The position numbers were made by a program, and so were the translations under genes. A stretch of DNA of 64,000 nt from JBFHIZ01 sp963666475 (GTDB taxonomy: Bacteria; Bacillota; Clostridia; Lachnospirales; Lachnospiraceae). The notes beneath the pieces were generated by a model. It ran no database searches, was not told the origin of the DNA, and worked only from the letters and a program-made list of their open reading frames with translations. The DNA is taken from the NCBI GenBank assembly GCA_963666475.2, contig OY762821.2, positions 310,001 through 374,000 of the forward strand, given 5' to 3'. Of the stretch, positions 27,629 to 35,829 are shown piece after piece; position 1 is the stretch's first letter, and the number at the start of each line of letters is the position of its first letter.

Positions 27629-28858
27629 TTATGCTTCGATTTTTCGGAAATTCTTTTTTCCACGTTTTACGATAATCGGTTCGGTTTTCAATGTGTTAAC
27701 ATCAAAGGAAAGATATACATCAGTAACTTTTTCATCTCCAATAGAAACCCCACCTTGTTGAATTGCACGTCTTCCTTCTGATTTCGATGGTACTAATCCA
27801 GATGCGTGCAGAATCGTAAGGATATCTGTTTTACCATCGGCGATATCTTCAGCTGTTAATACATAAGTCGGCATATCTACGGCTGTTCCGGTAGAGAACA
27901 ATGCGTGAGATGCTTCTTTCGCTTTGTCTGCTTCCTCGTCACCATGGACCATTTTAGTCAGTTCGTAAGCCAAGATTTCTTTTGCCTGGTTGAGTTCGCT
28001 TCCTTCCCAAACTTCCATTTTCTGAATTTCTTCAATTGGAATGAACGTAAGAAGTTTGATACATTTTATTACGTCGGCATCAGAAACATTTCTCCAGTAC
28101 TGGAAGAATTCGAAAGGTGTTGTTTTTTCAGGGTCCAGCCAAACTGCTCCAGACTCAGTTTTTCCCATTTTCTTACCCTCTGAGTTCAAGAGAAGCGTGA
28201 TCGTCATGGCATGTGCATCTTCTCCAAGTTTACGACGGATCAATTCCGTTCCACCAAGCATGTTGCTCCACTGGTCGTCACCGCCGAACTGCATATTACA
28301 TCCGTATTTTTGGAATAACATGTAGAAGTCATAACTCTGCATGATCATGTAATTGAATTCCAAGAAACTAAGTCCTTTTTCCATGCGCTGTTTGTAGCAT
28401 TCAGCGGATAGCATACGATTTACACTGAAATGTGGTCCTACTTCACGGAGCAACTCTACATAGTTTAGAGACATCAACCAATCGGCATTGTTTACCATGA
28501 TGGCTTTGCCTTCGCCAAAATCAATAAAGTTACTCATTTGTTTTTTGAAGCAAGCAATGTTGTGATCGATATCTTCGGCAGTCAGCATTTTTCTCATATC
28601 GCTTTTTCCAGATGGATCTCCAATCATTCCGGTGCCGCCACCAAGAAGTACGATTGGACGATTTCCTGAAAGTTGAAGACGTTTCATCAGACATAAAGCC
28701 ATGAAGTGCCCTACGTGAAGGCTGTCTGCAGTGGGATCAAAACCAATATAAAAAATAGCTTTCCCCTGATTAATCATATTGCTGATTTCTTTTTCATTTG
28801 TTACTTGTGCGATCAGACCTCTGGCCTGTAGATCTTCGTAAGCAGTCATTTTGCTCAT
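27629..28858 (-). CDS. tyrS: Tyrosine-tRNA ligase
   Basis: 409 aa from ATG 28858 (AGGAGG upstream); longer frames run into the T-box leader. It charges tRNA-Tyr. Class I signatures: FDPTADSLHVGHF (HIGH-like), the tyrosine-binding region around QFGGDDQWSNM, and KMGKTESGAVW (KMSKS-like). C-terminal S4 domain: VPSKSEGRRAIQQGGVSIG. Expression is controlled by the T-box leader immediately upstream. Confidence 0.97.
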   Translation of the reverse strand: MSKMTAYEDLQARGLIAQVTNEKEISNMINQGKAIFYIGFDPTADSLHVGHFMALCLMKRLQLSGNRPIVLLGGGTGMIGDPSGKSDMRKMLTAEDIDHNIACFKKQMSNFIDFGEGKAIMVNNADWLMSLNYVELLREVGPHFSVNRMLSAECYKQRMEKGLSFLEFNYMIMQSYDFYMLFQKYGCNMQFGGDDQWSNMLGGTELIRRKLGEDAHAMTITLLLNSEGKKMGKTESGAVWLDPEKTTPFEFFQYWRNVSDADVIKCIKLLTFIPIEEIQKMEVWEGSELNQAKEILAYELTKMVHGDEEADKAKEASHALFSTGTAVDMPTYVLTAEDIADGKTDILTILHASGLVPSKSEGRRAIQQGGVSIGDEKVTDVYLSFDVNTLKTEPIIVKRGKKNFRKIEA

Positions 28859-28934
28859 TTTATTTCCTCCTGTTTTTGTCTGTATGACAAACATCAAAGT
28901 TCTCGTCTTTTTGACGTGATTTTTCTGGAAAAAT

Positions 28935-29201
28935 AAAAAAATCCCCGTCCGTAAAAAGGACGAAGAATTATCTCGTGGTACCACCTTAGTTCATAAACTA
29001 CTTACATAGTTTACCTTTTCGAGCACTATCATGCTCTAGCACGTTAACGGGTGCAAAAACGTCACAGCCTACTATTAAATTTCGGTGTGAAGCTCAAAGA
29101 GGTATTCTCAATATGTTTTACATGCACCTCTCATCAACCGGTTACTTTCTGTTTGCTCTGCATAATGATACTTGATCTTGTCATTGCTTTTTGATATGAA
29201 T
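28935..29201 (-). promoter_or_regulatory. T-box riboswitch leader of tyrS
   Basis: On the minus strand the conserved T-box reads TAAGGTGGTACCACG (28988-28974), followed by a terminator stem (28965-28941) and a T-run. The candidate specifier is UAC (29104-29102) inside GAAUACCUC, the tyrosine codon, matching the downstream gene. Uncharged tRNA-Tyr should stabilise the antiterminator and switch tyrS on. Confidence 0.93.
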
Positions 29202-29208
29202 TAATGCA

Positions 29209-29237
29209 ATTATATAAAGCAATACTTTATTTGTCAA
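29209..29237 (-). promoter_or_regulatory. Promoter of tyrS T-box transcript
   Basis: On the minus strand: perfect TTGACA (29237-29232), 17-base spacer, perfect TATAAT (29214-29209). Confidence 0.9.
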
Positions 29238-29306
29238 CTGCTATTTTAAAATCCGTACAATAGGTAGGAGAATAGAAGGTAAAATAAGCTACACTTATAA
29301 TACTGG

Positions 29307-29335
29307 TTGATGTTATAGGTTATGTAGATTATAAT
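29307..29335 (+). promoter_or_regulatory. Promoter of LysR regulator gene
   Basis: TTGATG (29307-29312), 17-base spacer, TATAAT (29330-29335). Transcription would start about 29342, after the upstream ATG at 29334, which favours ATG 29370 as the real start. Confidence 0.75.
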
Positions 29336-29369
29336 GAAAGAGAATCAATTTGCAAGTGAAGGAGAACTT

Positions 29370-30269
29370 ATGAATATTGTGGATTTAAATTTAGAATATG
29401 TAAAATCCTTTTATTATGTGGGAAAATTCCGAAGTATAACAAAAGCAGCCACTTTTATGCATGTTTCCCAGCCAGCTGTTAGTCAGTCCATGAAGCATTT
29501 AGAAGAACTAATGGGGTGTAAATTAACCGTACGTGCCTCTGGTGGAGTAAAATTTACGAAAGAAGGCGAGGCATTTTACTCATATATTCAAAAGGGTTAT
29601 GAGTACATGGTTCAAGGGGTCGATAAAATGAAGCAGTTGATGGAACTAGAAGGTGGAGAACTCAAAATAGGAGCTTCTGACATGACACTTCGTTATTTTC
29701 TATTGCCGTATTTGGAACGATTTCATGAGGAACATCCCCAGGTGAAAGTAATTGTTACCAATGCACCTACACCAGCAACACTTGAGAATCTTCGAGAAGG
29801 AACAATCGATTTTGGTGTAATCAGTACACCTTTTGAGGCATCTCCAAATTTGAAGATTACCTCAGTTCGGGAGATCGAAGATGTTTATATTGCAGGAAGA
29901 AAATTTATTCCATATAAAAATCGAATGTTAGATTTGCAGGAGTTAGAGAATTTACCAATCATTTCTTTGGAGGGGAAGACGAGTACAAGAACCTATATGG
30001 AACAGTTCTTAGAAAAGAATCGAGTACGTGTGGAACCAGAATTCGAATTGGCGACCAGTGATATGATTGTCCAATTTGCTCTTAGAAACCTGGGCGTAGG
30101 GTGTGTGGTTTCGGATTTCGCAGAAGAATATCTTAAGGATGGAAGTTTGTTTCAGTTACGATTTAATAAACGAATTCCTAAGAGAAAAATATGCCTGGTA
30201 CAGGATCAGAGAAGCTATATTTCTCCAGCTGCGAAGGAACTTTTAAGATACATGGAAGAAATGGAATAA
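29370..30269 (+). CDS. LysR family transcriptional regulator
   Basis: 299 aa from ATG 29370 (GAAGGAG upstream). N-terminal winged helix (about residues 5-64): EYVKSFYYVGKFRSITKAATFMHVSQPAVSQSMKHLEE, with the recognition helix in SQPAVSQ. The rest is the periplasmic-binding-like effector domain (about 90-295). No obvious metabolic target is divergent from it; tyrS is the nearest neighbour and purA lies 165 bases downstream. Effector unknown. Confidence 0.93.
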   Translation: MNIVDLNLEYVKSFYYVGKFRSITKAATFMHVSQPAVSQSMKHLEELMGCKLTVRASGGVKFTKEGEAFYSYIQKGYEYMVQGVDKMKQLMELEGGELKIGASDMTLRYFLLPYLERFHEEHPQVKVIVTNAPTPATLENLREGTIDFGVISTPFEASPNLKITSVREIEDVYIAGRKFIPYKNRMLDLQELENLPIISLEGKTSTRTYMEQFLEKNRVRVEPEFELATSDMIVQFALRNLGVGCVVSDFAEEYLKDGSLFQLRFNKRIPKRKICLVQDQRSYISPAAKELLRYMEEME

Positions 30270-30339
30270 AATAGTAGGAGCATTTATTTAAAACAAAGAA
30301 ATATAAGTTTAAATTATATTTATTATAATTATTATTGAT

Positions 30340-30368
30340 TTTACTTATGTAATGCCATCATGTAGAAT
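30340..30368 (+). promoter_or_regulatory. Putative promoter of purA
   Basis: TTTACT (30340-30345), 17-base spacer, TAGAAT (30363-30368). No purine riboswitch fold is recognisable in this leader. Confidence 0.5.
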
Positions 30369-30434
30369 AGAAGAGTATTCAAGAAATAAGAAAGAGACGG
30401 GGACGCAATGGTTCTAGTCGATAAGGGAGGACAT

Positions 30435-31727
30435 ATGGTTAAAGCAGTAGTTGGAGCCAATTGGGGCGATGAAGGAAAAGGTAAGATTACAGATATGCTT
30501 GCTAAAGAAGCGGATATTATTGTTCGTTTTCAAGGTGGGGCAAATGCAGGTCATACAATTGTTAATAACTATGGGAAATTTGCTTTGCATTCTCTTCCAT
30601 CAGGTGTATTTTATGACCATACAACCAGTATCATTGGAAATGGTGTGGCTTTAAATATTCCTATTTTGATGAAAGAAATTCAATCCATCGTAGATAAAAA
30701 TGTTCCATTGCCAACGATTCTTGTGTCTGATCGTACACAAATCGTGATGCCATATCATATCTTGTTTGATCAATATGAAGAAGAACGTCTTGCTGGCAAA
30801 TCGTTTGGATCAACAAAAAGTGGAATTGCTCCATTTTATTCAGATAAATATGCGAAAATCGGTATTCAAGTCAGTGAATTATTTGATGAAGTAGCGCTTC
30901 GCGAAAAGTTAGAAAATATTTGTGTTAAGAAAAATATCATGCTCACACATTTGTATCATAAACCTGAGTTGGTTGTGGATGAACTCATGGAAACTCTGGC
31001 AGAATATAAGACCATTATTGAACCATATGTATGTGATGTATCTGCATTTTTGGATACTGCAATCAAGGAAGGAAAGAATATTCTTTTGGAAGGACAGCTT
31101 GGAACTCTTAAGGATCCAGACCATGGAATTTATCCTATGGTAACCTCTTCTTCTACGCTTGCTGCATACGGAGCAATTGGTGCTGGGATTCCACCTTATG
31201 AGATCAAAGAGATTGTCACAGTTTGTAAGGCTTATTCATCTGCTGTTGGTGCGGGAGCATTTGTATCCGAAATCTTTGGTGAAGAAGCGGATGAGCTTAG
31301 AAGACGTGGTGGTGACGGTGGTGAATATGGTGCGACGACCGGAAGACCAAGACGTATGGGATGGTTTGATTGTGTGGCCAGCAAATATGGCTGTCGTTTG
31401 CAAGGAGCAACGGATGTTGCATTTACAGTGCTGGATGTCCTAGGGTATTTGGATGAGATTCCAGTTTGTGTAGGATATGAAATTGATGGAGTTGTAACAA
31501 CCGATTTTCCAACAACCACAAAATTGGAAAAAGCAAAACCTGTTCTTGAAGTGTTGCCAGGCTGGAAAGAAGAAATTCGTGGCATTTCCAAGTACGAAGA
31601 TCTTCCAGAGAATTGTAGAAAATATGTCGAATTTGCAGAAGAACAAATTGGATATCCAATCACAATGATTTCAAATGGACCAGGTCGAGATGACATCATT
31701 TATAGAAAAAGTAGCCTGAAAAAGTAA
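30435..31727 (+). CDS. purA: Adenylosuccinate synthase
   Basis: 430 aa from ATG 30435 (GGGAGG five bases upstream); an in-frame ATG at 30408 would add nine residues. It condenses IMP and aspartate using GTP to make adenylosuccinate. Motifs: GANWGDEGKGKITDML (GTP loop), GGANAGHTI with the catalytic histidine, EGQLGTLKDPDHG, and TTGRPRRMGWFD. With purC and purB it places three purine genes in 10 kb without being one operon. Confidence 0.97.
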   Translation: MVKAVVGANWGDEGKGKITDMLAKEADIIVRFQGGANAGHTIVNNYGKFALHSLPSGVFYDHTTSIIGNGVALNIPILMKEIQSIVDKNVPLPTILVSDRTQIVMPYHILFDQYEEERLAGKSFGSTKSGIAPFYSDKYAKIGIQVSELFDEVALREKLENICVKKNIMLTHLYHKPELVVDELMETLAEYKTIIEPYVCDVSAFLDTAIKEGKNILLEGQLGTLKDPDHGIYPMVTSSSTLAAYGAIGAGIPPYEIKEIVTVCKAYSSAVGAGAFVSEIFGEEADELRRRGGDGGEYGATTGRPRRMGWFDCVASKYGCRLQGATDVAFTVLDVLGYLDEIPVCVGYEIDGVVTTDFPTTTKLEKAKPVLEVLPGWKEEIRGISKYEDLPENCRKYVEFAEEQIGYPITMISNGPGRDDIIYRKSSLKK

Positions 31728-31759
31728 GTTGTAAGTTTTGAATAGGAAAGTGTGCCTGT

Positions 31760-32362
31760 ATGATAAAAACGGTAATTTTTGATATTGGTGGAGTTCTGGT
31801 AAATTTACATTTTGATAGGTGCATTGGAAAATATGCGGCCGATGAAACGATGAAGGAACGACTATTTCAAGCAACATTACACAGTCCGATTTGGCGTGAA
31901 TATGATCGAGGAGTCTGGTCGGATGAAAAGCTACTGCAAGAATTTTGTGCGCAAGATCCAGAAATTTCAGATACCATTGAGGCCTTGATGAGAGATTTCG
32001 AAGGGCTTCTAGACCTTAAAGGACATGTCATTCCATGGATTGAGGAGTTAAGAGAAAAGGGGTATCAGGTACTCTACCTTTCGAATTGGCCAAGACGATT
32101 CCATAAGCAATATTATCATGAACTTCGCTTTGTTCCATATACCGACGGAGGAATCTTTTCTTATTTAGAAAAAGTTATAAAACCTGATCCAGCAATTTAT
32201 CAGCTTTTATTGGACCGATATGAATTGGATCCAGCGGAATGTGTATTTTTGGATGATACGGTTCATAATCTAACCGCAGCTGAAGCATTTGGAATACAAA
32301 CGATACACTACACATCTTATGAAAAAGCAAGAGAGCAATTGGCAGCTCTAGGAGTCGAGTAG
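31760..32362 (+). CDS. HAD family hydrolase
   Basis: 200 aa HAD phosphatase (IA/YihX-like). Motif I VIFDIGGVLV (nucleophile D9), motif II LYLSNWP (the serine/threonine position), motif III lysine in KVIKPDPAIYQLLLDRY, motif IV VFLDDTVHNLTAAEAFG. All catalytic residues are present; the substrate is probably a small phosphorylated metabolite. It lies 33 bases after purA and ends at a strong terminator, so the two may be cotranscribed. Confidence 0.9.
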   Translation: MIKTVIFDIGGVLVNLHFDRCIGKYAADETMKERLFQATLHSPIWREYDRGVWSDEKLLQEFCAQDPEISDTIEALMRDFEGLLDLKGHVIPWIEELREKGYQVLYLSNWPRRFHKQYYHELRFVPYTDGGIFSYLEKVIKPDPAIYQLLLDRYELDPAECVFLDDTVHNLTAAEAFGIQTIHYTSYEKAREQLAALGVE

Positions 32363-32442
32363 TTTGAACCGTTAAAAAAATTTATATGCAAATAGAAGTA
32401 AATATACCAAACGAACAATTTATGTAGTATTTGAGATATTTA

Positions 32443-32492
32443 CCAAAAGAAAACCCTGCATTGCATACGCAATGCAGGGTTTTCTTTTGGTT
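32443..32492 (+). terminator. Strong bidirectional-looking terminator after HAD gene
   Basis: Perfect 22-bp inverted repeat (32443-32464 with 32469-32490) with a 4-base loop; T-rich 3' arm. Confidence 0.9.
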
Positions 32493-32919
32493 TGGGCAAA
32501 TATCCGAAGTTACTAAGTATTTTGCCTAAATGTTTCTTTGTAACAAGAGAAAATAGGTAAATTTAACATTGATACAGGGTGCCTAAAAGTGGTTTGGACA
32601 AATGAAATAATAATTCATTGTCTTGGACCATTTTGTTTTTGTTTCTTGGTCAAATTTCGTCGTAATGGGAGGCATATGACCAATCTATTATTTTTGCAAT
32701 AAATATATGTAAAACTACGTCGTTTTAAGCTATAAAGCTAAGCTAAGTGGGCAAATATTCTCACTATAAATTAAATATGCCCAATTTGATGGTAGGGAAA
32801 TCAAAATAACCCCAGAAATCAAAGTCGCCAATGAACCTAAATCAAGTTGGCAAATGGACATGAAGATGATATTATCAAACTAGTTGAATCAAATCAAAAA
32901 TGAAGGGTATGGTATAACT
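32493..32919. other. Noncoding stretch with repeated TTGGnCAAAT-like motifs
   Basis: No convincing gene on either strand. Copies of (T)TGGnCAAAT occur at about 32493, 32594, 32646, 32748 and 32848, with inverted or looser versions near 32676 and 32778. There is a small hairpin at 32597-32624 (GACAAATGAA / TTCATTGTC) and an inverted repeat TGGGCAAATATT/AATATGCCCA between 32748 and 32785. It lies directly before the MFS gene at 32920. An operator array, a decayed gene or an RNA are all possible. Confidence 0.5.
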
Positions 32920-34206
32920 ATGGGGAATAGACTTGGGAAGAGATTCTACGTTTCACTGGTACTTTTTGCATTTATGGGACAAGTTGCGTGGGTTGTGGAA
33001 AACATGTATTTTAATGTGTTCTTGTATAAAATGTTTCATGCGACTGCATCTGATATCTCTGTGATGGTAGCCGCGAGCGCATTTGCTGCGACGGTAACGA
33101 CGATATTAGTTGGAGCATTTACAGATCAAGTTGGAAAGCGAAAGTTATTGATAAGTGCAGGGTATCTGGCATGGGGAGTATCTATTTTATCATTTGCACT
33201 GATACGAATGGATTTGCTTACGCCGATTGCCGGGTCGAGTGTGGCGGCGGCATCCCTTGGGGTGACATTGGTCATTGTGATGGATTGTGTGATGACTTTT
33301 TTTGGTTCAGGTGCAAACGATGCAAGTTTTAATGCTTGGATGACCGATTGGGGCGACGAAACAAATCGAGGGAAAATCGAGGGACTCAACTCAATGATGC
33401 CTTTGGTAGCAATCCTGTTTGTATTTGGTGGGTTTTCGGCTTTTAATTTGGACGACCCGAAAAGTTGGATTATTATCTACTTTATTATTGGAATCACGGT
33501 TATGGGGATTGGATTAGCAGGGTTTTTCTTACTACAAGATAAAAAGGTTGAGAAAGCAAAAGTTGGATATTTTGAAACGGTGACATATAGTTTCCGTCCT
33601 TCGGTTCTTCGAAGTAATCCCATATTATATGTTGTTATTTTTGCTTTTGCAATTTTTGGTATTTCAATACAGACATTTATGCCATATTTAATTTTGTATT
33701 ACGAAAAGTCTTTGGGTATGTCGAATTATGTGTTAATTATGGCTCCAGCTATCATACTAGCTTCGGTAATTACTGCATTTTATGGAAGAGTATTTGATCG
33801 ATATGGATTTAAAAAATCAGTACTTCCTGTGGTAGGAGTACTGATTCTAGGGTACATATTCTTGTTTTCTTTTGAACAAGTTGTATTTGTTTTTGCAGGT
33901 TCTCTTTTTATGATGACGGGATATTTGACTGGAATGGCTGTGTTTGGAGCCATGATTCGAAATCATATTCCGGAAAATAAAGCTGGTCAGTTTCAGGGAA
34001 TGCGTATCATCGGACAGGTACTTATTCCAGGAATGATAGGGCCTTTCATTGGTGCTTTTGTACTTCGGGAAGCAGAAGTCATTGTAAATGCAGATGGGAC
34101 CACTTCTTTTTTACCAAACCAGAATATTTTTATGGCTGCACTTGTCACCGCAGTTATTTTACTTGTGATTTTATTTGGGATTTTTCGAATGACTCGAGAA
34201 AAATAA
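32920..34206 (+). CDS. MFS transporter
   Basis: 428 aa from ATG 32920; the ribosome site (GAAGGG, 12 bases upstream) is weak, and TTG 32884 has none. Twelve predicted helices. The first-half loop is DQVGKRKLL and the second-half one FDRYGFKKS, with a conserved FGSGANDASFNAWMTDWGDETNRGKIEG segment between helices 4 and 5. It looks like the sugar/SLC45-like or multidrug-like MFS groups; substrate not determinable. Its last 53 bases overlap the end of the convergent kinase gene. Confidence 0.85.
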   Translation: MGNRLGKRFYVSLVLFAFMGQVAWVVENMYFNVFLYKMFHATASDISVMVAASAFAATVTTILVGAFTDQVGKRKLLISAGYLAWGVSILSFALIRMDLLTPIAGSSVAAASLGVTLVIVMDCVMTFFGSGANDASFNAWMTDWGDETNRGKIEGLNSMMPLVAILFVFGGFSAFNLDDPKSWIIIYFIIGITVMGIGLAGFFLLQDKKVEKAKVGYFETVTYSFRPSVLRSNPILYVVIFAFAIFGISIQTFMPYLILYYEKSLGMSNYVLIMAPAIILASVITAFYGRVFDRYGFKKSVLPVVGVLILGYIFLFSFEQVVFVFAGSLFMMTGYLTGMAVFGAMIRNHIPENKAGQFQGMRIIGQVLIPGMIGPFIGAFVLREAEVIVNADGTTSFLPNQNIFMAALVTAVILLVILFGIFRMTREK

Positions 34207-35641
34207 GATCATCCCTTTTTCGACCGGCCTTTTTAATTTCCGGACGATTACTAAGAATACGTATTTCAGAGTTTTCATCAAAAATGATGGAAACTCTTTT
34301 TTTGTACATGGAATCTGTTTGGTATTCCTCTAATTCAAAAGAAGCGCGATATTTGTGCAAAAATTCAAAGGTCTGCATGAGCCCGATTCCGCTACCGCCT
34401 TGGGAGGCATGTGTTGTGAATTGTTTATATCCCATTTTCTCTATGACATCGGAAGAAAAATTCGGACCATTATCAAAAAAATGCAAAGCGAGATTTTGAG
34501 ATTTTGCATCAATATGAATGAATATTTTTCCATCTTTTATCGGGCTGATCGCAATCAAGGCGTTTTCTGTTAGATCTGCGATCAGGGTGCGCAGATCACT
34601 TTCATCTGAGCTGCTTGAAACTTTTGAATGTAATTCACCACTTATGGATAAATCAAAAGAAAGTTGCTTGGTGTTTGCTCTTGCAAGGAAAAAGTGAAAC
34701 AAAGCGTCAATGGTCGCAAAGCCTGATTTTGGGAGAACTTTATTTGTCTGTTCATAATCAGTCAGCACTCCTTTTCGTTCATTGACTAGATTTTGCAAAT
34801 TAAGTAGAAAAGAATTTATTTCTGATTCGTCACTTTGTAAATACATGGATTCAACGGTTAAAAGCATTGCGGGAATGATTTTGTTATCTCGATGTATAAT
34901 TTTGGAGAGATTTAATAGATCCGCTTTTAGCACAGATATTTCACTTTCTTGTGCACGAATGGTATTCTCAAGCATTTCGACGTTTTTTTGCTGGAGTTTG
35001 TTTTTATAAGTTTCTGTAATATGTTTTCGAATTTCAAAAAAGATGATCACAGAACCTAAGACGCAAATAATGATACTGATTAATGCTGCACCAAGATCAA
35101 TTCCAGTCTCTGAGTCGGAGTTTAGCAAAGAAATCAGCAGCAGAGCAGTAACACTGATGAAGGTAGCGATGTTTAAAAAGATATTGTCTTCGAAATCTGG
35201 AAAACCTTTTGAAAATCGTTTGATTTTAAAAAATAAAAATATAAGGAAGAACTGCATGGTGGAGGTAAACAAAATAGATAAGATTTGAAAAGCATCTTTA
35301 GATAGTAAAGAGTGAAAAATATATGAAATTGGGCCTACAAGAATTGCAGAGAGCAAGAAGAACATATAGCTGACTGCAAGCGTTACAATCGTAGAAATTA
35401 GATTGAAGGATATAGTTCGTTTGCTGATTAGATTGTTGGAAAAGAATAAGATTACAAGTAGAGTCAGAATGTTTAGCCCAGGCGTAAGCTCAGCAATTGC
35501 ATAAGTGGCTATGGAGGCAATCATTGAACTAATCACTTGAATAAGAATGTACTTGTTTGCGAATTCTGCATTTCGAAATTTTTGAAATAAGTATTTGCTC
35601 CATAATGCAATGAAGAAGTATCGAATTAATGTATGTATCAT
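34154..35641 (-). CDS. Membrane sensor histidine kinase, GHKL/AgrC-like layout
   Basis: 495 aa from ATG 35641 (AAGGAGA upstream); ATG 35707 has no ribosome site. About seven membrane helices in the first 210 residues, a coiled coil, then the phospho-acceptor region IIHRDNKIIPAML, N-box LTENALIAI, D-box FFDNGPNFS and glycine loop GGSGIGLMQT. The all-membrane sensor without extracellular domain is the layout of peptide-sensing AgrC-type kinases. It lies downstream of a Spo0A-like response regulator on the same strand, 188 bases away with a probable terminator between. The C-terminus extends 53 bases into the MFS gene. Confidence 0.87.
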   Translation of the reverse strand: MIHTLIRYFFIALWSKYLFQKFRNAEFANKYILIQVISSMIASIATYAIAELTPGLNILTLLVILFFSNNLISKRTISFNLISTIVTLAVSYMFFLLSAILVGPISYIFHSLLSKDAFQILSILFTSTMQFFLIFLFFKIKRFSKGFPDFEDNIFLNIATFISVTALLLISLLNSDSETGIDLGAALISIIICVLGSVIIFFEIRKHITETYKNKLQQKNVEMLENTIRAQESEISVLKADLLNLSKIIHRDNKIIPAMLLTVESMYLQSDESEINSFLLNLQNLVNERKGVLTDYEQTNKVLPKSGFATIDALFHFFLARANTKQLSFDLSISGELHSKVSSSSDESDLRTLIADLTENALIAISPIKDGKIFIHIDAKSQNLALHFFDNGPNFSSDVIEKMGYKQFTTHASQGGSGIGLMQTFEFLHKYRASFELEEYQTDSMYKKRVSIIFDENSEIRILSNRPEIKKAGRKRDDLIFLESFEKSQIKSQVK

Positions 35642-35730
35642 GATGAAATCTCCTTGGTATGTGTACGTTTTTTCAAGTAAAACTAGTAGAAGTAATCCTA
35701 TTTGCATACGCTCAAGTAATCCATAAAAAA

Positions 35731-35763
35731 CTTCCTTTTTCTTAAAATTTAGGAAAAAGGAGG
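35731..35763 (+). promoter_or_regulatory. Hairpin masking the micropeptide ribosome site
   Basis: Arms 35731-35741 and 35753-35763 pair over 11 bp (one G-U), loop of 11 bases. The 3' arm contains AAGGAGG, the ribosome site of the micropeptide, so the plus-strand transcript would hide it. On the minus strand the same element is followed by TTTTTT and could terminate transcription from the response regulator gene before the kinase gene. Confidence 0.6.
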
Positions 35764-35771
35764 TGAGTACA

Positions 35772-35816
35772 ATGTTGGAATTCTTGAAAGATTGGATTGA
35801 AATACTTTTTGGCTAG
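35772..35816 (+). CDS. 14-residue micropeptide between kinase and Spo0A-like regulator
   Basis: The peptide is MLEFLKDWIEILFG: an amphipathic helix with acidic and hydrophobic faces, no cysteine. Consensus AAAGGAGGTGAG precedes the ATG by eight bases, far better than most real genes nearby, which is the main support for it being translated. It runs opposite to the two-component genes that flank it. It could be a signalling peptide read by the kinase, a type I toxin-like peptide, or a leader. No family is known to me and no clear promoter is visible upstream. Confidence 0.6.
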   Translation: MLEFLKDWIEILFG

Positions 35817-35829
35817 AAATGAATCTCAA

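Noticed and set aside
31232..31699. Long antisense frame inside purA (155 codons)
   Set aside because: Complementary to a strongly conserved gene, with no ribosome site or recognisable protein.
35708..35740. Tiny minus-strand frame (MDYLSVCK) before the kinase gene
   Set aside because: Its ribosome-like site is just the arm of the hairpin and its T-run; better read as terminator sequence.
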